Origin: a virus
Length of the DNA stretch: 39,959 bases
IMG/VR virus record: IMGVR_UViG_3300044726_000244
Location: 1 to 39,959 of that record
Direction: 5' to 3' (one strand)
Below, piece after piece: positions 19,455-27,743 of the stretch; within the stretch, counting starts at the first letter, position 1; each line of letters begins with the position of its first letter. The position numbers and the translations under genes are program-made. The notes under the pieces were generated by a model, which was given only the letters and a program-made list of their open reading frames with translations, was not told the origin of the DNA and searched no databases.

Positions 19455-20622
19455 AGCCTTGTTTGGCGGTGCGGCCGGTGGGGGGAAAAGTATCGCGCTC
19501 CTGATGGCGGCCCTGCAGTACGTCGATGTGCCAGGGTACGCGGCGCTCCTGCTGCGGCGACACTACACGGATCTCGCCTTGCCCGGCGCGCTGATGGACG
19601 TGGCGCATGCCTGGCTCGACACAAAAGATGCGCACTGGAACGGCGCCGACCACACGTGGACCTTCCCCACCCGTGGCCGTCCATCCACCCTCTCCTTTGG
19701 CTACCTGGCCAACGTCAACGACCAGTATCGCTACCAGAGCGCACAGTTGCAGTTTTGCGGCTTCGATGAGTTGTCGCAGTTCCGGGAGTCGCAGTACCGC
19801 TACCTCTTCTCGCGTCTGAGAAGGCCGCTCGGCATGCCCGTGCCCCTGCGCATGCGCGGCGCCAGCAATCCCGGCGGGACTGGCCACACCTGGGTGAAAC
19901 AACGCTTCATCACCGAAGGCCTGCACGAGGGACGTCCCTTTCTGCCCTCACGGCTGGACGACAACCCGCACCTCGACCGCCCCGCCTATCTCGCCACGCT
20001 CGCCTACCTCGATCCCCTGACCCGCCAGCAGCTTCTCGATGGCAATTGGGACGCGGAGGTGGAAGGGGAGCTGTTTCGCCGCGAGTGGTTTCCCATCGTC
20101 GAGCATGGTCCGCGCGAGGGCCGTGTGGTACGCTATTGGGACCTGGCTGCGACCGCGCCACGGCCAGGGGCCACCGACCCGGATTGGACGGTAGGAGGGA
20201 AGGTGCGCGGGCAGCGCGGGCAGTACTGGATCCTCGATGTGCGCCGTATTCGCACCACGCCCAAAGGGGTGGACGACCTGGTGGCGCAGACTGCCAAAGA
20301 AGACGGCCCGAGCGTCGAGATTCACATCGAACAGGAAGGTGGGGCGAGTGGCAAGCTGGTCATTGATCGTTTCCAGCGTGACGTGCTGCCAGGCTATACG
20401 GTGTCTGGGCATCCACCTTCGGGCGACAAGGTGACACGCGCGCGTCCGGCGTCTTCTGCCGCCGAAGCCGGGAATGTTCTCTTGGTTCGTGGGCCATGGA
20501 TCACGCCATTCCTCGATGAGCTGGGACTCTTTCCCTACGGTGATCACGACGATCAGGTCGATATGCTCTCAGGTGCCGTGGCCGTGCTGACGCAAGAGCC
20601 GCGCCGTATCCGCGCCTGGTAA
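19306..20622 (+). CDS. terL: Terminase large subunit
   Basis: The product is about 438 aa; the start is uncertain, since the frame is open further upstream and overlaps the small terminase. I chose ATG 19306 with AGGGG upstream. The ATPase domain has Walker A GGAAGGGKS (54-62) and Walker B LQFCGFDE (Asp154, Glu155). The RNase H-like nuclease has acidic residues Asp279 (RYWDLA), Glu342/344 (IEQEGG) and the DHDDQVD cluster (413-419). All hallmark residues are present. It pumps DNA into the prohead and cuts it. A headful or site-specific mode cannot be decided from sequence. Confidence 0.93.
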   Translation: MPSSTKLRPSSPSSAALARTRLFQGLRLHRYLPYFPTPKQAAFLLLPHREALFGGAAGGGKSIALLMAALQYVDVPGYAALLLRRHYTDLALPGALMDVAHAWLDTKDAHWNGADHTWTFPTRGRPSTLSFGYLANVNDQYRYQSAQLQFCGFDELSQFRESQYRYLFSRLRRPLGMPVPLRMRGASNPGGTGHTWVKQRFITEGLHEGRPFLPSRLDDNPHLDRPAYLATLAYLDPLTRQQLLDGNWDAEVEGELFRREWFPIVEHGPREGRVVRYWDLAATAPRPGATDPDWTVGGKVRGQRGQYWILDVRRIRTTPKGVDDLVAQTAKEDGPSVEIHIEQEGGASGKLVIDRFQRDVLPGYTVSGHPPSGDKVTRARPASSAAEAGNVLLVRGPWITPFLDELGLFPYGDHDDQVDMLSGAVAVLTQEPRRIRAW

Positions 20623-20632
20623 GGAGCCACGC

Positions 20633-21991
20633 ATGGCTTTAACGAACGGCCACACCCTCACCCCCGACGCCCACGGTCTCCTACGCCAGTTCGCCGCGGC
20701 GACCGCACGCACGCTGCGCGAGGCCTTCGCCCCGCTCTCGTGGCAGCCGCGCCGCAACCTGGCGGATATCCTGGGCTACAAGCCCGATCTCACCTACGAG
20801 GACTATAAAGCGTGCTACGAACGGCGCGACCTGGCGCATCGCCTGATCCGCGCCTATCCGGAAGCGACGTGGAGCCAGCCGCCGACCGTGCAGGAAGACG
20901 ATCAGGACGACGTCGAGACGCCGTTCGAGGTCGCCTGGCAGGCGCTCGTCATGCGTCTGGGCGTCTACGCCAGGCTGGTGCGCGCGGACGTCCTCGCCAA
21001 CCTGGGACAGTACAGCGTGCTCCTGATCGGCGTGCGCGGGCAGCCCGACCTGGCAGCGCCGGCCAGACCGGTGCGCAGTCCTGACGACGTGCTCTTTCTG
21101 GCGCCCTACTCTGAAGAGTTTGCGGAGATCGAGGCGTTCGAGACCAACCCGGCGTCGCCGCTCTTTGGCCAGCCGTCCGTGTACAAGGTCAATTTCAATC
21201 GCCAGACCACGTCGTCTTCGCGCACACTCCCGCGGAAAATCGGGTTCGTGCACGCCAGCCGCGTGCTGCACGTGGCGGAAGATTGTCTCGATGATGACGT
21301 GTACGGCATTCCGCGGCTCAAGCCGGTGTTTGACCGCCTGGAGGACCTGCTGAAAGTCGTGGGGGGCAGTGCGGAGTTTTTTTGGCGCGGGGCGAGTCGC
21401 TTGATCGGATTAGAGGGTCGTGATGATTATCAACTCCAGCCCGGGGACGAGGAGGTCTTCAAGCAGGCCATCGAGGAGTTTCAGTTCCGCTTGAAAGATT
21501 ACATCCGAGTCGAAGGCGCCACGATCAAGGAGCTGAGTGGCCAGGCCGCGAGCCCGCGCGATCATTTTGACGTGCTCATCGATCTCATTGCGGGGACGAC
21601 GGGCATTCCCAAGCGCATCCTCACCGGGAGCGAAAGGGGCGAATTGGCCTCTACTCAAGACCAGGAAGCGTGGCTGCAGCGTATCAGTCGCCGCCAGACG
21701 ACGTTTGCGGAACAGAGCATGCTCAGGCCGCTGATTGACCGGCTGCTGCTGCTGGGGGCGCTGCCTCAGCCGGCGCAGCCGTATACGGTGGTATGGGAAA
21801 ACTTATTTGCCCTCAGTTCGGCGAAACAAGCCGAGGTGGCGCAGCACATTGCCACCGCCCTCAATCAATACGCCCCAGGTATGGCAGACACGATCGTGCC
21901 CCCTGAAGAATTTCGCCAGACGTACTTGGGGTTAAGCGCGGAGTCAGACTATGCCATCCCGGACGCGCTCCCGGATGACGAGGACCTCTAG
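20633..21991 (+). CDS. Portal protein (DUF1073-type)
   Basis: The product is 452 aa with AAGGAG before the ATG. The start of the conserved region (YKPDLTYEDYKACYERRDLA, RLIRAYPEATWSQPP) and the middle (GGSAEFFWRGASRLI, then TGIPKRILTGSERGELASTQ) match the DUF1073/gp6-like portal family. It follows terminase directly and precedes the minor head protein, the standard order. The portal forms the dodecameric ring for DNA entry and tail attachment. Some databases label relatives 'Acb1 family'; that name comes from a distant phosphodiesterase and does not fit this context. Confidence 0.9.
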   Translation: MALTNGHTLTPDAHGLLRQFAAATARTLREAFAPLSWQPRRNLADILGYKPDLTYEDYKACYERRDLAHRLIRAYPEATWSQPPTVQEDDQDDVETPFEVAWQALVMRLGVYARLVRADVLANLGQYSVLLIGVRGQPDLAAPARPVRSPDDVLFLAPYSEEFAEIEAFETNPASPLFGQPSVYKVNFNRQTTSSSRTLPRKIGFVHASRVLHVAEDCLDDDVYGIPRLKPVFDRLEDLLKVVGGSAEFFWRGASRLIGLEGRDDYQLQPGDEEVFKQAIEEFQFRLKDYIRVEGATIKELSGQAASPRDHFDVLIDLIAGTTGIPKRILTGSERGELASTQDQEAWLQRISRRQTTFAEQSMLRPLIDRLLLLGALPQPAQPYTVVWENLFALSSAKQAEVAQHIATALNQYAPGMADTIVPPEEFRQTYLGLSAESDYAIPDALPDDEDL

Positions 21992-21994
21992 CCT

Positions 21995-22942
21995 ATGCCC
22001 CTGACCATCCTCGTCGCCGCGCGCCCGGCCCAACGCCGCTTCGTCGACACGCCGTCGCGCCTCGAGGCGTGGCAGCTCCTGCACCGTGAGGCCGACCGCG
22101 CCTATCCGCAGCTCCGGACAGTCTGGGCAACCGTCTTTGCCGACTACCGCGCCGACCTCGACACGGCCGCCATGCGCGCGGCGCTGCGCAGCGGGAACCT
22201 GCTCTTCGTCGAGCGCCTCATCGCGCCGGCCTGGCGTCAGGTCAGTGACGCGGTGCGGCTGCCGCTCGAGCTCCTCCTACGCGAGACGGCGCAGCGCAGC
22301 GCAGAGGCCGTCCTCCCGGCGACGGAAGCGACGCTCGGAGCCCAGATCACCGTGCAGTTCGGGCGGGTCGTCCCCGAAGCCATCACGGCCATCGAGACCT
22401 ACGCAGGCGCCCAGATCCAGGGCATTGGCGAGACGACGCTGCGCACCGTGCGCGCGGTCATTCGGAGCGGGTTCGAGCAGGGGCGCAGCATGACGCAGAT
22501 GATGCGCGACCTCGAAGCGTTCGTCGGCCTCACCCCGCGCCAGACGGACGCGCTCGAAGCGCTGCGCCAGCGGCTCCTCGACGGAGGCACGACGCGGGCG
22601 CAGGCGCAGGCGCAGGTGGACCGGGCGGCCAGGCGGGCGCTGCAGCTGCGGGTGGAAAATATCGCGCGGACGGAAAGCCTCTGGAGTGCGCACGCCGGCA
22701 ATCAGGCATTGCTTGAGGAAGCCGCGCGGCAGGGGACTCTAGATCGTGAGCGTTTCAGGCGCTTCTGGCTGCTCACGCCTGACGAACGATTATGCTCCAG
22801 GATATGTCAACCTATCCCATCAATGAACCCGAACGGCGTGCGTCTCGATGAGCCGTTTCAGACGCCCGTAGGGTCGGTCATGTTTCCGCCAGCGCACCCG
22901 CAATGTCGGTGTAGCGTCAACGGGAGGGTCCTCCATGCCTGA
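21995..22942 (+). CDS. Minor head / head morphogenesis protein (Mu F / SPP1 gp7 type)
   Basis: The product is 315 aa. A long helical N-terminal region leads to a C-terminal domain (about 220-315) with ARTESLWSAHAGNQALLEEA, LTPDERLCSRIC and FPPAHPQCRCSVNGR, the Cys/His pattern typical of Mu gpF-like proteins. These enter the capsid in small copy number and may act during DNA ejection. The gene starts 3 bases after the portal stop. Confidence 0.88.
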   Translation: MPLTILVAARPAQRRFVDTPSRLEAWQLLHREADRAYPQLRTVWATVFADYRADLDTAAMRAALRSGNLLFVERLIAPAWRQVSDAVRLPLELLLRETAQRSAEAVLPATEATLGAQITVQFGRVVPEAITAIETYAGAQIQGIGETTLRTVRAVIRSGFEQGRSMTQMMRDLEAFVGLTPRQTDALEALRQRLLDGGTTRAQAQAQVDRAARRALQLRVENIARTESLWSAHAGNQALLEEAARQGTLDRERFRRFWLLTPDERLCSRICQPIPSMNPNGVRLDEPFQTPVGSVMFPPAHPQCRCSVNGRVLHA

Positions 22943-23186
22943 CCACGCCCTCTCCCTCCTGTCGATGTTGGCCAGGCACGGCGTCACGCGTGAGGTCCTC
23001 GAATTCTGGGTGCACGTGCTGGAGAGCCGCACGAACGGTTCTCTGACCTTTCACCACAATGCCCAGGGCTATCTCGGCAAGTGCGAACTGCGCCTGACGG
23101 GGCAGGCCGACACGCTCGATGCGCAGGCGCGCTTGACAAATCTGTTGACGTCACCCATACTTCGCCAAAATTGTCGCTCCTCCTAG
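22935..23186 (+). CDS. Small hypothetical protein in head cluster
   Basis: The product is 83 aa, overlapping the end of the minor head gene by 8 bases, with GGGAGGGTCC upstream. An N-terminal helix (ALSLLSMLARHGVTREVLEF) is followed by a short beta region (GSLTFHHNAQGYLGKCELRL). No family recognised. It may be a small head accessory or regulatory protein. Confidence 0.6.
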   Translation: MPDHALSLLSMLARHGVTREVLEFWVHVLESRTNGSLTFHHNAQGYLGKCELRLTGQADTLDAQARLTNLLTSPILRQNCRSS

Positions 23187-23271
23187 AGGGGTGGACGCGC
23201 CTCTGGAACGCCCCACGCGCCACTGTCCTGGCATAACGCCCGATGGTGGCGCTTTTTTTGTGGACACACGC

Positions 23272-24708
23272 ATGCCACGCACGACACGGCGTCTTACCAT
23301 CCAGACTGCTCTCACGGTCCCCCCTGCGCGTCTCACCCTGAACAACCGCGAATACCTCACTGCTCCAGCTGTGCTCATTGTGGAAGGCGTCCTCAATGGT
23401 GCCTACATTCCCGGCAGCGAACTCCTTGCGCCAGACTGGAACAACGTACCAATAGTCCTGAATCACCCGCTCGATGCGCAGGGTGTCCCCATGAGCGCGC
23501 GCACCCCCGAGGTCCTCGCGGCGTCGGGCGTCGGGCATCTCTACCATGCCTCACTCGGCACAGGCCAGCGCCAGGGGCACACGGTCACCAGCTTGCGCGC
23601 GGAACTCTGGCTCGACGTCGCGCAGGTGCTCTCTGTCGGCGGCGAAGCCGTGCAGGCCATGACGATGCTCGAAGCGCAGACGCCGCTCGAGCTCTCGACC
23701 GGCTTTTACTCCTACGCCGAAGAGACCTCTGGCGCCTTTTACGGTGTGCCCTACAGCGAAGTGCATCACGATCTCCGGCCTGACCATCTCGCCCTCTTAC
23801 CCAACGGCATCGGCGCCTGCGACTGGCAGAGTGGATGCGGGAGTCCACGCCTGAACCAGCAGTGCACCTGCCATCAGGAGACGCCTATGGACCATGTTCA
23901 GGCGCGCGGCTGGCGCGGGTTTATGCATACGCTGAAGACCTTTGTGCAACAGGAAGAGTCCGGGAGCGCAGCAGGAGCGCCAGCAGTCTTTGTGAATGGC
24001 TACTACGTGGGCGATGGCACGAAGGAGCAGGTCTGTGCAATGGCACGTGCGCTGCCGACACCCCCCGTACGCACGAACCAGACCGACGCTGACACACGCG
24101 AGGCGCTCTATGGCGCGCTGGCGCGTGAGATGGCCGTTGATTTCACGCCTATTTTTATAGACGCGGTGGATATGACGAATCACACCTTCACCTACCGCCA
24201 GGGCGAGCGCTTGCTGCAACGGTCTTGGACCGAGACGGACGGCCAGATTGCCCTCACCGAGGGCGCCACGGACGTCCAACGGCAGACCACCTATGTCCCC
24301 GTCACCCAAGCAAAGGAGGACCCTCCTATGGCCTCAGACGCGGTGAAAGCGCGTGTCACGGCGCTGATTACCAACACCCAGACGAAGTGGAGCGAGAGCG
24401 ACCGCGCCGCACTCGAAGCGATGTCTGAAGCGCAGCTCGCCTACCTCGAACCGGACACGGACGCGCTCGCCGCGCTCCAGGCGCAAGAGACGCGCAAGGC
24501 CGCGGTGATCGCGGCGCTTGTCGGGAATACGTGGTGTGTCCTGAGTGAGTCCACGCTGAAGGGCATGAGTGTGGAGGACCTCGACAAGCTCACCGCCATG
24601 GGACCGCAGGACGCGTCCTACGCCGGGCAGGGTCTCCCTGCGGTGCGCGCACAGGCGGACGGCGAGGAGGCCTGGCTGCCGAAATCCATTCTGGCCAAGA
24701 AGGAGTAG
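23272..24708 (+). CDS. Prohead protease-scaffold protein (DUF2213-like)
   Basis: About 478 aa from ATG 23272; GTG 23191 and GTG 23260 are alternative starts. The N-terminal domain (about 30-192) matches the DUF2213 type of head maturation protease: NNVPIVLNHPLDAQG (His65), ELSTGFYS (Ser142), PDHLALLP (Asp171-His172) and GACDWQSGCG. The His/Ser pair is the likely catalytic pair. The middle holds a small beta domain and the C-terminus is helical, scaffold-like. Two strong internal in-frame starts (23887 and 24328) suggest nested products. The protease trims scaffold and capsid during head assembly. Confidence 0.82.
   Translation: MPRTTRRLTIQTALTVPPARLTLNNREYLTAPAVLIVEGVLNGAYIPGSELLAPDWNNVPIVLNHPLDAQGVPMSARTPEVLAASGVGHLYHASLGTGQRQGHTVTSLRAELWLDVAQVLSVGGEAVQAMTMLEAQTPLELSTGFYSYAEETSGAFYGVPYSEVHHDLRPDHLALLPNGIGACDWQSGCGSPRLNQQCTCHQETPMDHVQARGWRGFMHTLKTFVQQEESGSAAGAPAVFVNGYYVGDGTKEQVCAMARALPTPPVRTNQTDADTREALYGALAREMAVDFTPIFIDAVDMTNHTFTYRQGERLLQRSWTETDGQIALTEGATDVQRQTTYVPVTQAKEDPPMASDAVKARVTALITNTQTKWSESDRAALEAMSEAQLAYLEPDTDALAALQAQETRKAAVIAALVGNTWCVLSESTLKGMSVEDLDKLTAMGPQDASYAGQGLPAVRAQADGEEAWLPKSILAKKE
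24328..24708 (+). CDS. Nested scaffold protein (internal in-frame start)
   Basis: ATG 24328 lies 7 bases after AAAGGAGGA (24312-24320), the strongest ribosome site in this gene, and is in frame with the protease. The product would be the last 126 residues: a helical, charged protein (ASDAVKARVTALITNTQTKW, then AQLAYLEPDTDALAALQAQE). A second internal start, ATG 23887 after AGGAG, is also in frame. This copies the lambda C/Nu3 plan, where scaffold is made from inside the protease gene (known). Expression here is inferred. Confidence 0.6.
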   Translation: MASDAVKARVTALITNTQTKWSESDRAALEAMSEAQLAYLEPDTDALAALQAQETRKAAVIAALVGNTWCVLSESTLKGMSVEDLDKLTAMGPQDASYAGQGLPAVRAQADGEEAWLPKSILAKKE

Positions 24709-24712
24709 CCCG

Positions 24713-25165
24713 GTGGCAAACGAGCAGATCTTTCGGACGGATTCCACGGGGGCGCGGCATGCCACCGCCCAGGCGGCCATCACGCCAGGCGATTTGATTG
24801 AAGTGATCCCGACCGCTGGCGCTGATCTCGGCAAAGTGCGCCCGCACTCAACGGCCGCCGGGCGGGCCGCGCCGCTCTTTGCGGACGGCAACTGGCAATT
24901 CGGCAAGGGTCAGGACGATGCCTACGCGGCGGGCGACACCGTGTCCTACCGGGCGCCGGCGCCGGGCGAGGCGGTGTTCGCGCGCTGTGCCTCGGGCACC
25001 GCGATTACCGTTGGGACGCCGCTCGAATCGGCCGGGGCGGGCCTGCTCCGCGTCTTAACCACCGGGGTCACCCCCGGGGTGGCCGTCGCCGAGGCCCTGG
25101 AAGCGGAACTCGCCAGCGGGGACCCGACACCGGGCCGTATCCTTGTGCGCGTGATTGCGCAATAG
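24713..25165 (+). CDS. Capsid decoration-like protein
   Basis: The product is 150 aa from GTG 24713 with AAGGAG 7 bases before. The sequence is beta-rich and Ala/Gly-rich (ITPGDLIEVIPTAGADLGKV, FADGNWQFGKGQDDAYAAGD, TVSYRAPAPGEAVFARCASG), typical of small capsid-stabilising proteins placed directly before the major capsid gene (DUF2190 or gpD-like by context). There is no signal peptide. It probably binds the outside of the expanded capsid. Confidence 0.75.
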   Translation: MANEQIFRTDSTGARHATAQAAITPGDLIEVIPTAGADLGKVRPHSTAAGRAAPLFADGNWQFGKGQDDAYAAGDTVSYRAPAPGEAVFARCASGTAITVGTPLESAGAGLLRVLTTGVTPGVAVAEALEAELASGDPTPGRILVRVIAQ

Positions 25166-25176
25166 AAAGGGCTCAC

Positions 25177-26175
25177 GTGACCGTTGCTCTCGAAACCCAG
25201 GCCCTGCGCGGTGGGCCGCCCGCGTCTATTCTCTCCCCGCAGGGCATTGCGCGTCTGCGCCTCCACGCCGCGCAGCGCTCGGACACGCTGTACACGCATG
25301 CGACGCTCCTCAAAGAGCACTGGCTGGAGCTGGATAATCTCTGGCTCAGCGTGGCCGATCAGTACATGGGCGCCGTCCTCGATCTCACCAGCCGAGGGCT
25401 GACGCAGACGATCCCCTCCCTCGGCATTGCCGCGTCGCAGTATACGGCGATCGGCCGTATGGAACCCGCCACGACGGATATGCGCGCCAGCGCGGCCGGC
25501 AACAACCAGCGCCTGACGGTCACCCCGCATCTGGTCCCACTGCCGTTTGCCTTCGAGGATTACGAGTTCGACATTACGGAACTCGAAGCCGTGCAGCGGC
25601 TCGGCGGGGGCTTAGAGACGGCCTATGCGGAAGAGGCGATGCGCTCGGTCTCCGAGACGTTCGAGGCGTGGCTGGTGAACGGCGCGCCAGCGTTCTCGGT
25701 CGATGGCAACACGATCTATGGCTACCGCACGCATCCCCAGCGTGTCATTGGCACGGGCACCACGTGGGCGACCCCGGACAATGTGTACGCGACCGTGCTC
25801 AAGATGTACACCGACATGCTGACGCTCAGGCGTCCCGGTCCCTACGGCCTGTATATGCACGTCCTGCAATTCGGGCAGATGCACGCCGAGGAAGGCGTCG
25901 ACCGGGCCTGGAACGTCTACCGGCGCATTGTGGAGTCGTTTCCGCAGATCGTCTCGATCAAGCCATCTTTTGCCGTGCCTGTCGGGGAACTCGTGCTTGT
26001 CGAGCTGCAGCGGCGCACGGTCGATGTGGCGGTCAAAATGGACCCGGCCAATGTGCCGTGGGAGATGATGGGCGGGCTGGCGCAGCACGTGCGTGTCATC
26101 GGGTCCCTCGTGCCCCGCATCAAGGCGGATGGCGAGAACAAGGTGGGCCTTGTGCACTATACGGGCGTCGCCTAG
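25177..26175 (+). CDS. Major capsid protein (HK97/encapsulin fold)
   Basis: The product is 332 aa from GTG 25177 with AAAGG upstream. The arrangement of an N-terminal arm, PLPFAFEDYEFDITELEAVQ, a central P-domain-like part and a C-terminal block (VDVAVKMDPANVPWEMMGGL, HVRVIGSLVPRIKAD) resembles encapsulin-like major capsid proteins. It is the expected size and lies in the expected place after scaffold and decoration. I rate the capsid role as very likely; the exact family needs a profile search. Confidence 0.85.
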   Translation: MTVALETQALRGGPPASILSPQGIARLRLHAAQRSDTLYTHATLLKEHWLELDNLWLSVADQYMGAVLDLTSRGLTQTIPSLGIAASQYTAIGRMEPATTDMRASAAGNNQRLTVTPHLVPLPFAFEDYEFDITELEAVQRLGGGLETAYAEEAMRSVSETFEAWLVNGAPAFSVDGNTIYGYRTHPQRVIGTGTTWATPDNVYATVLKMYTDMLTLRRPGPYGLYMHVLQFGQMHAEEGVDRAWNVYRRIVESFPQIVSIKPSFAVPVGELVLVELQRRTVDVAVKMDPANVPWEMMGGLAQHVRVIGSLVPRIKADGENKVGLVHYTGVA

Positions 26176-26188
26176 AGAAAGGGTTGCT

Positions 26189-26401
26189 ATGGCTGAGACG
26201 ATTGGGCCGCATCGCTTGCTTTCTCCCATCTCGCGCGTCGAACCGGACGCGGAGGGGAAGCCCCAGACGAAGCAATACCAGGCTGGTGATGTGATCACGC
26301 CGACGGAGGCCGAGCTGGCGGCGTTTGGCGACCGCCTGGAGCCGGCGCCCGACGTGCCCGCGCCGGCACCCGACGAACCGACGACGCGCTCGCGCCGGTA
26401 G
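26189..26401 (+). CDS. Small acidic protein after capsid
   Basis: The product is 70 aa. Residues 15-50 (ISRVEPDAEGKPQTKQYQAG, then TPTEAELAAFGDRL) fit small head proteins that follow capsid genes in many siphoviruses. The tail is Pro/Asp-rich and disordered. AAAGGG precedes the ATG at 26189. It may link capsid to connector; no family name is assigned. Confidence 0.65.
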   Translation: MAETIGPHRLLSPISRVEPDAEGKPQTKQYQAGDVITPTEAELAAFGDRLEPAPDVPAPAPDEPTTRSRR

Positions 26402-26409
26402 GAGGTCTC

Positions 26410-26757
26410 GTGCCGCAGCGCACCAGCATTGACGATGTGCGTCTCATCTGTCCGACGACGGCGACGGATGCGCAAGTCCAGCAGTGTATCGACATGGCGT
26501 CCATCATGGTGGACACGTATCTGGCACCGACCGGCACGGTCGAGCCGACGCTGGAGGTGATTGAATGTTACCTCGCTGCCGACAATGTGTGTCTGATTGA
26601 CCCCCGCGCCACGGACATCGGCGACGGCGATACGCGTGTCGCGCTGCAACGAGGCAAGGAGGCGCGGCCGTATTACGACCGAGCGCTCGCGCTCGACGCG
26701 AGTGGCACGCTGCGAGCGCTCGGCACGCGCAAGCGGACGGTGATCAAGTTGTACTAG
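26410..26757 (+). CDS. Head-tail connector (adaptor) protein
   Basis: The product is 115 aa from GTG 26410 behind TAGGAGG. It is helical (TDAQVQQCIDMASIMVDTYL, LEVIECYLAADNVCLI), with a conserved-looking C-terminus containing RVALQRGKEARPYYDRALAL. Size, helix content and position after the capsid gene match the gp6/gp15-type adaptor that extends the portal ring. Confidence 0.75.
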   Translation: MPQRTSIDDVRLICPTTATDAQVQQCIDMASIMVDTYLAPTGTVEPTLEVIECYLAADNVCLIDPRATDIGDGDTRVALQRGKEARPYYDRALALDASGTLRALGTRKRTVIKLY

Positions 26758-26766
26758 GGGACGCCT

Positions 26767-27111
26767 ATGCTCTCCCAGATGGCCATGGATCAACTTGGCA
26801 TGCACGCGGTGTCGATGTACGGCACGCTCATGGAGCCGCTGACGTACCGCAACCGCAGCGCGCCGAACGCCACACCGACCGTGTATACGGACGTGCCGGC
26901 GCGGCTCAAGCACTTTCGGGCGAGCGAGATCGACCTGGAGCAGATCCTGCGCAACGACCTGGAGTGCCGCATCCAGACGTGTCTCGTCACGTGGACGCCG
27001 ACGCGCTACGACGATTTTGACCGGGCGGACGGCACGACGTGGCAGGTGCTGAACATCGTTGGTGGGAAGGGTCATCCCTGGTGGAAGAGCCAGGTGAGGC
27101 AGGTAGGGTAG
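26767..27111 (+). CDS. Head-closure-like protein
   Basis: The product is 114 aa. It has beta-rich blocks (GTLMEPLTYRNRSAPNATPT, VYTDVPARLKHFRASEIDLE) and a C-terminal TWQVLNIVGGKGHPWWK typical of gp16/HK97 gp7-like stopper proteins. It follows the adaptor and precedes the gp10-like gene, the usual order. Its stop TAG is directly followed by the ATG of the next gene. Confidence 0.72.
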   Translation: MLSQMAMDQLGMHAVSMYGTLMEPLTYRNRSAPNATPTVYTDVPARLKHFRASEIDLEQILRNDLECRIQTCLVTWTPTRYDDFDRADGTTWQVLNIVGGKGHPWWKSQVRQVG

Positions 27112-27489
27112 ATGAGAGATCCCTTTACGGCTGATTACTTTATTCGTCGCATGCTGGAGGAGAGTGGAGTCATACCAGATGTTGGTATAGAGGAAGAGAT
27201 GGTTTGCACTTCTGGGAGGGCAGATAGTACAGAGTTTTTCTTCTTGAGTGATTTGCGCTCAACCAAAGCATTAACGCATACGCCCATTTTAGCGTTCATT
27301 ATGAAATTTGATTGTACGCTTGAGGTACGCATCATAACAAATCCTTGCGACTTATTAGCCCTCAATGATTGCGTAAAATGCATGGGGCAATGGCGTGGCA
27401 GACATCGCAGTGACTTTTTCCAATTTACGATAGGTGACCTGAGAGCACATATTGCACAATATCCCAAGAAAGACTATCAGGTGATCTAG
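27112..27489 (+). CDS. AT-rich inserted gene, unknown (moron candidate)
   Basis: The product is 125 aa. Base composition drops sharply: the gene is visibly AT-rich and uses AT-ending codons, unlike all its neighbours. The product has Lys, Ile and Phe in place of Arg and Ala, with FIRRMLEESGVIPDVGIEEE, EFFFLSDLRSTKALTHTP and a C-terminal DFFQFTIGDLRAHIAQYPKK. Cys residues at CDLLALNDCVKC may bind metal. It interrupts the conserved head-tail gene order and is followed by a reverse-strand membrane gene. I infer recent acquisition; function unknown. The opposite strand is also open, which lowers certainty. Confidence 0.6.
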   Translation: MRDPFTADYFIRRMLEESGVIPDVGIEEEMVCTSGRADSTEFFFLSDLRSTKALTHTPILAFIMKFDCTLEVRIITNPCDLLALNDCVKCMGQWRGRHRSDFFQFTIGDLRAHIAQYPKKDYQVI

Positions 27490-27683
27490 TCGCGGTCTTT
27501 CAGGATGGTGCAGTTTTCCCGGAGCAACGTCTTGAGTTCGAGGTCTTGCCGGTCATGGTAGCGTTCTTGCTGGCGCATATGGCGGTACAAGAGCGCAGAG
27601 AGCACCAGTATGGCGACAATCGCTAGCGTGTAGAAGATCGTCTGCACGATGTTGAGCACCGTCTGTGAGTGCTTCGGGGGCAC
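27486..27683 (-). CDS. Reverse-strand membrane protein, 65 aa
   Basis: It starts at GTG 27683 with GGGAGGTGCGAC upstream. A membrane segment at about 14-33 (IFYTLAIVAILVLSALLYRH) is followed by a charged amphipathic tail (RHMRQQERYHDRQDLELKTL). It runs against the late operon between the AT-rich gene and the gp10-like gene. Its layout resembles the products of 28247-28471 and 17455-17724. Being antisense to late transcription, it may be expressed in the lysogen, for example for exclusion, or be a lysis gene. Confidence 0.62.
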   Translation of the reverse strand: MPPKHSQTVLNIVQTIFYTLAIVAILVLSALLYRHMRQQERYHDRQDLELKTLLRENCTILKDRD

Positions 27684-27743
27684 GTCGCACCTCCCTTCGT
27701 ATGCCGGGCGAGGGGTAGCACAAACCTTCTGAGAGGCAGCATT

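Noticed and set aside
20633-21991. Anti-CBASS Acb1 phosphodiesterase
   Set aside because: Some annotations give this name to DUF1073 proteins, but length, position between terminase and minor head gene, and portal-like sequence indicate a portal.
25612-27075. Long - strand frame of 487 aa opposite the capsid and connector genes
   Set aside because: It is rich in His, Arg and Val as expected of an antisense frame in GC-rich DNA, and the + strand carries conserved capsid genes.
27135-27467. A - strand gene of 110 aa opposite the AT-rich gene
   Set aside because: No ribosome site is evident and it is fully covered by the + strand frame, which starts right after the preceding stop as neighbours do. 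Not excluded entirely.
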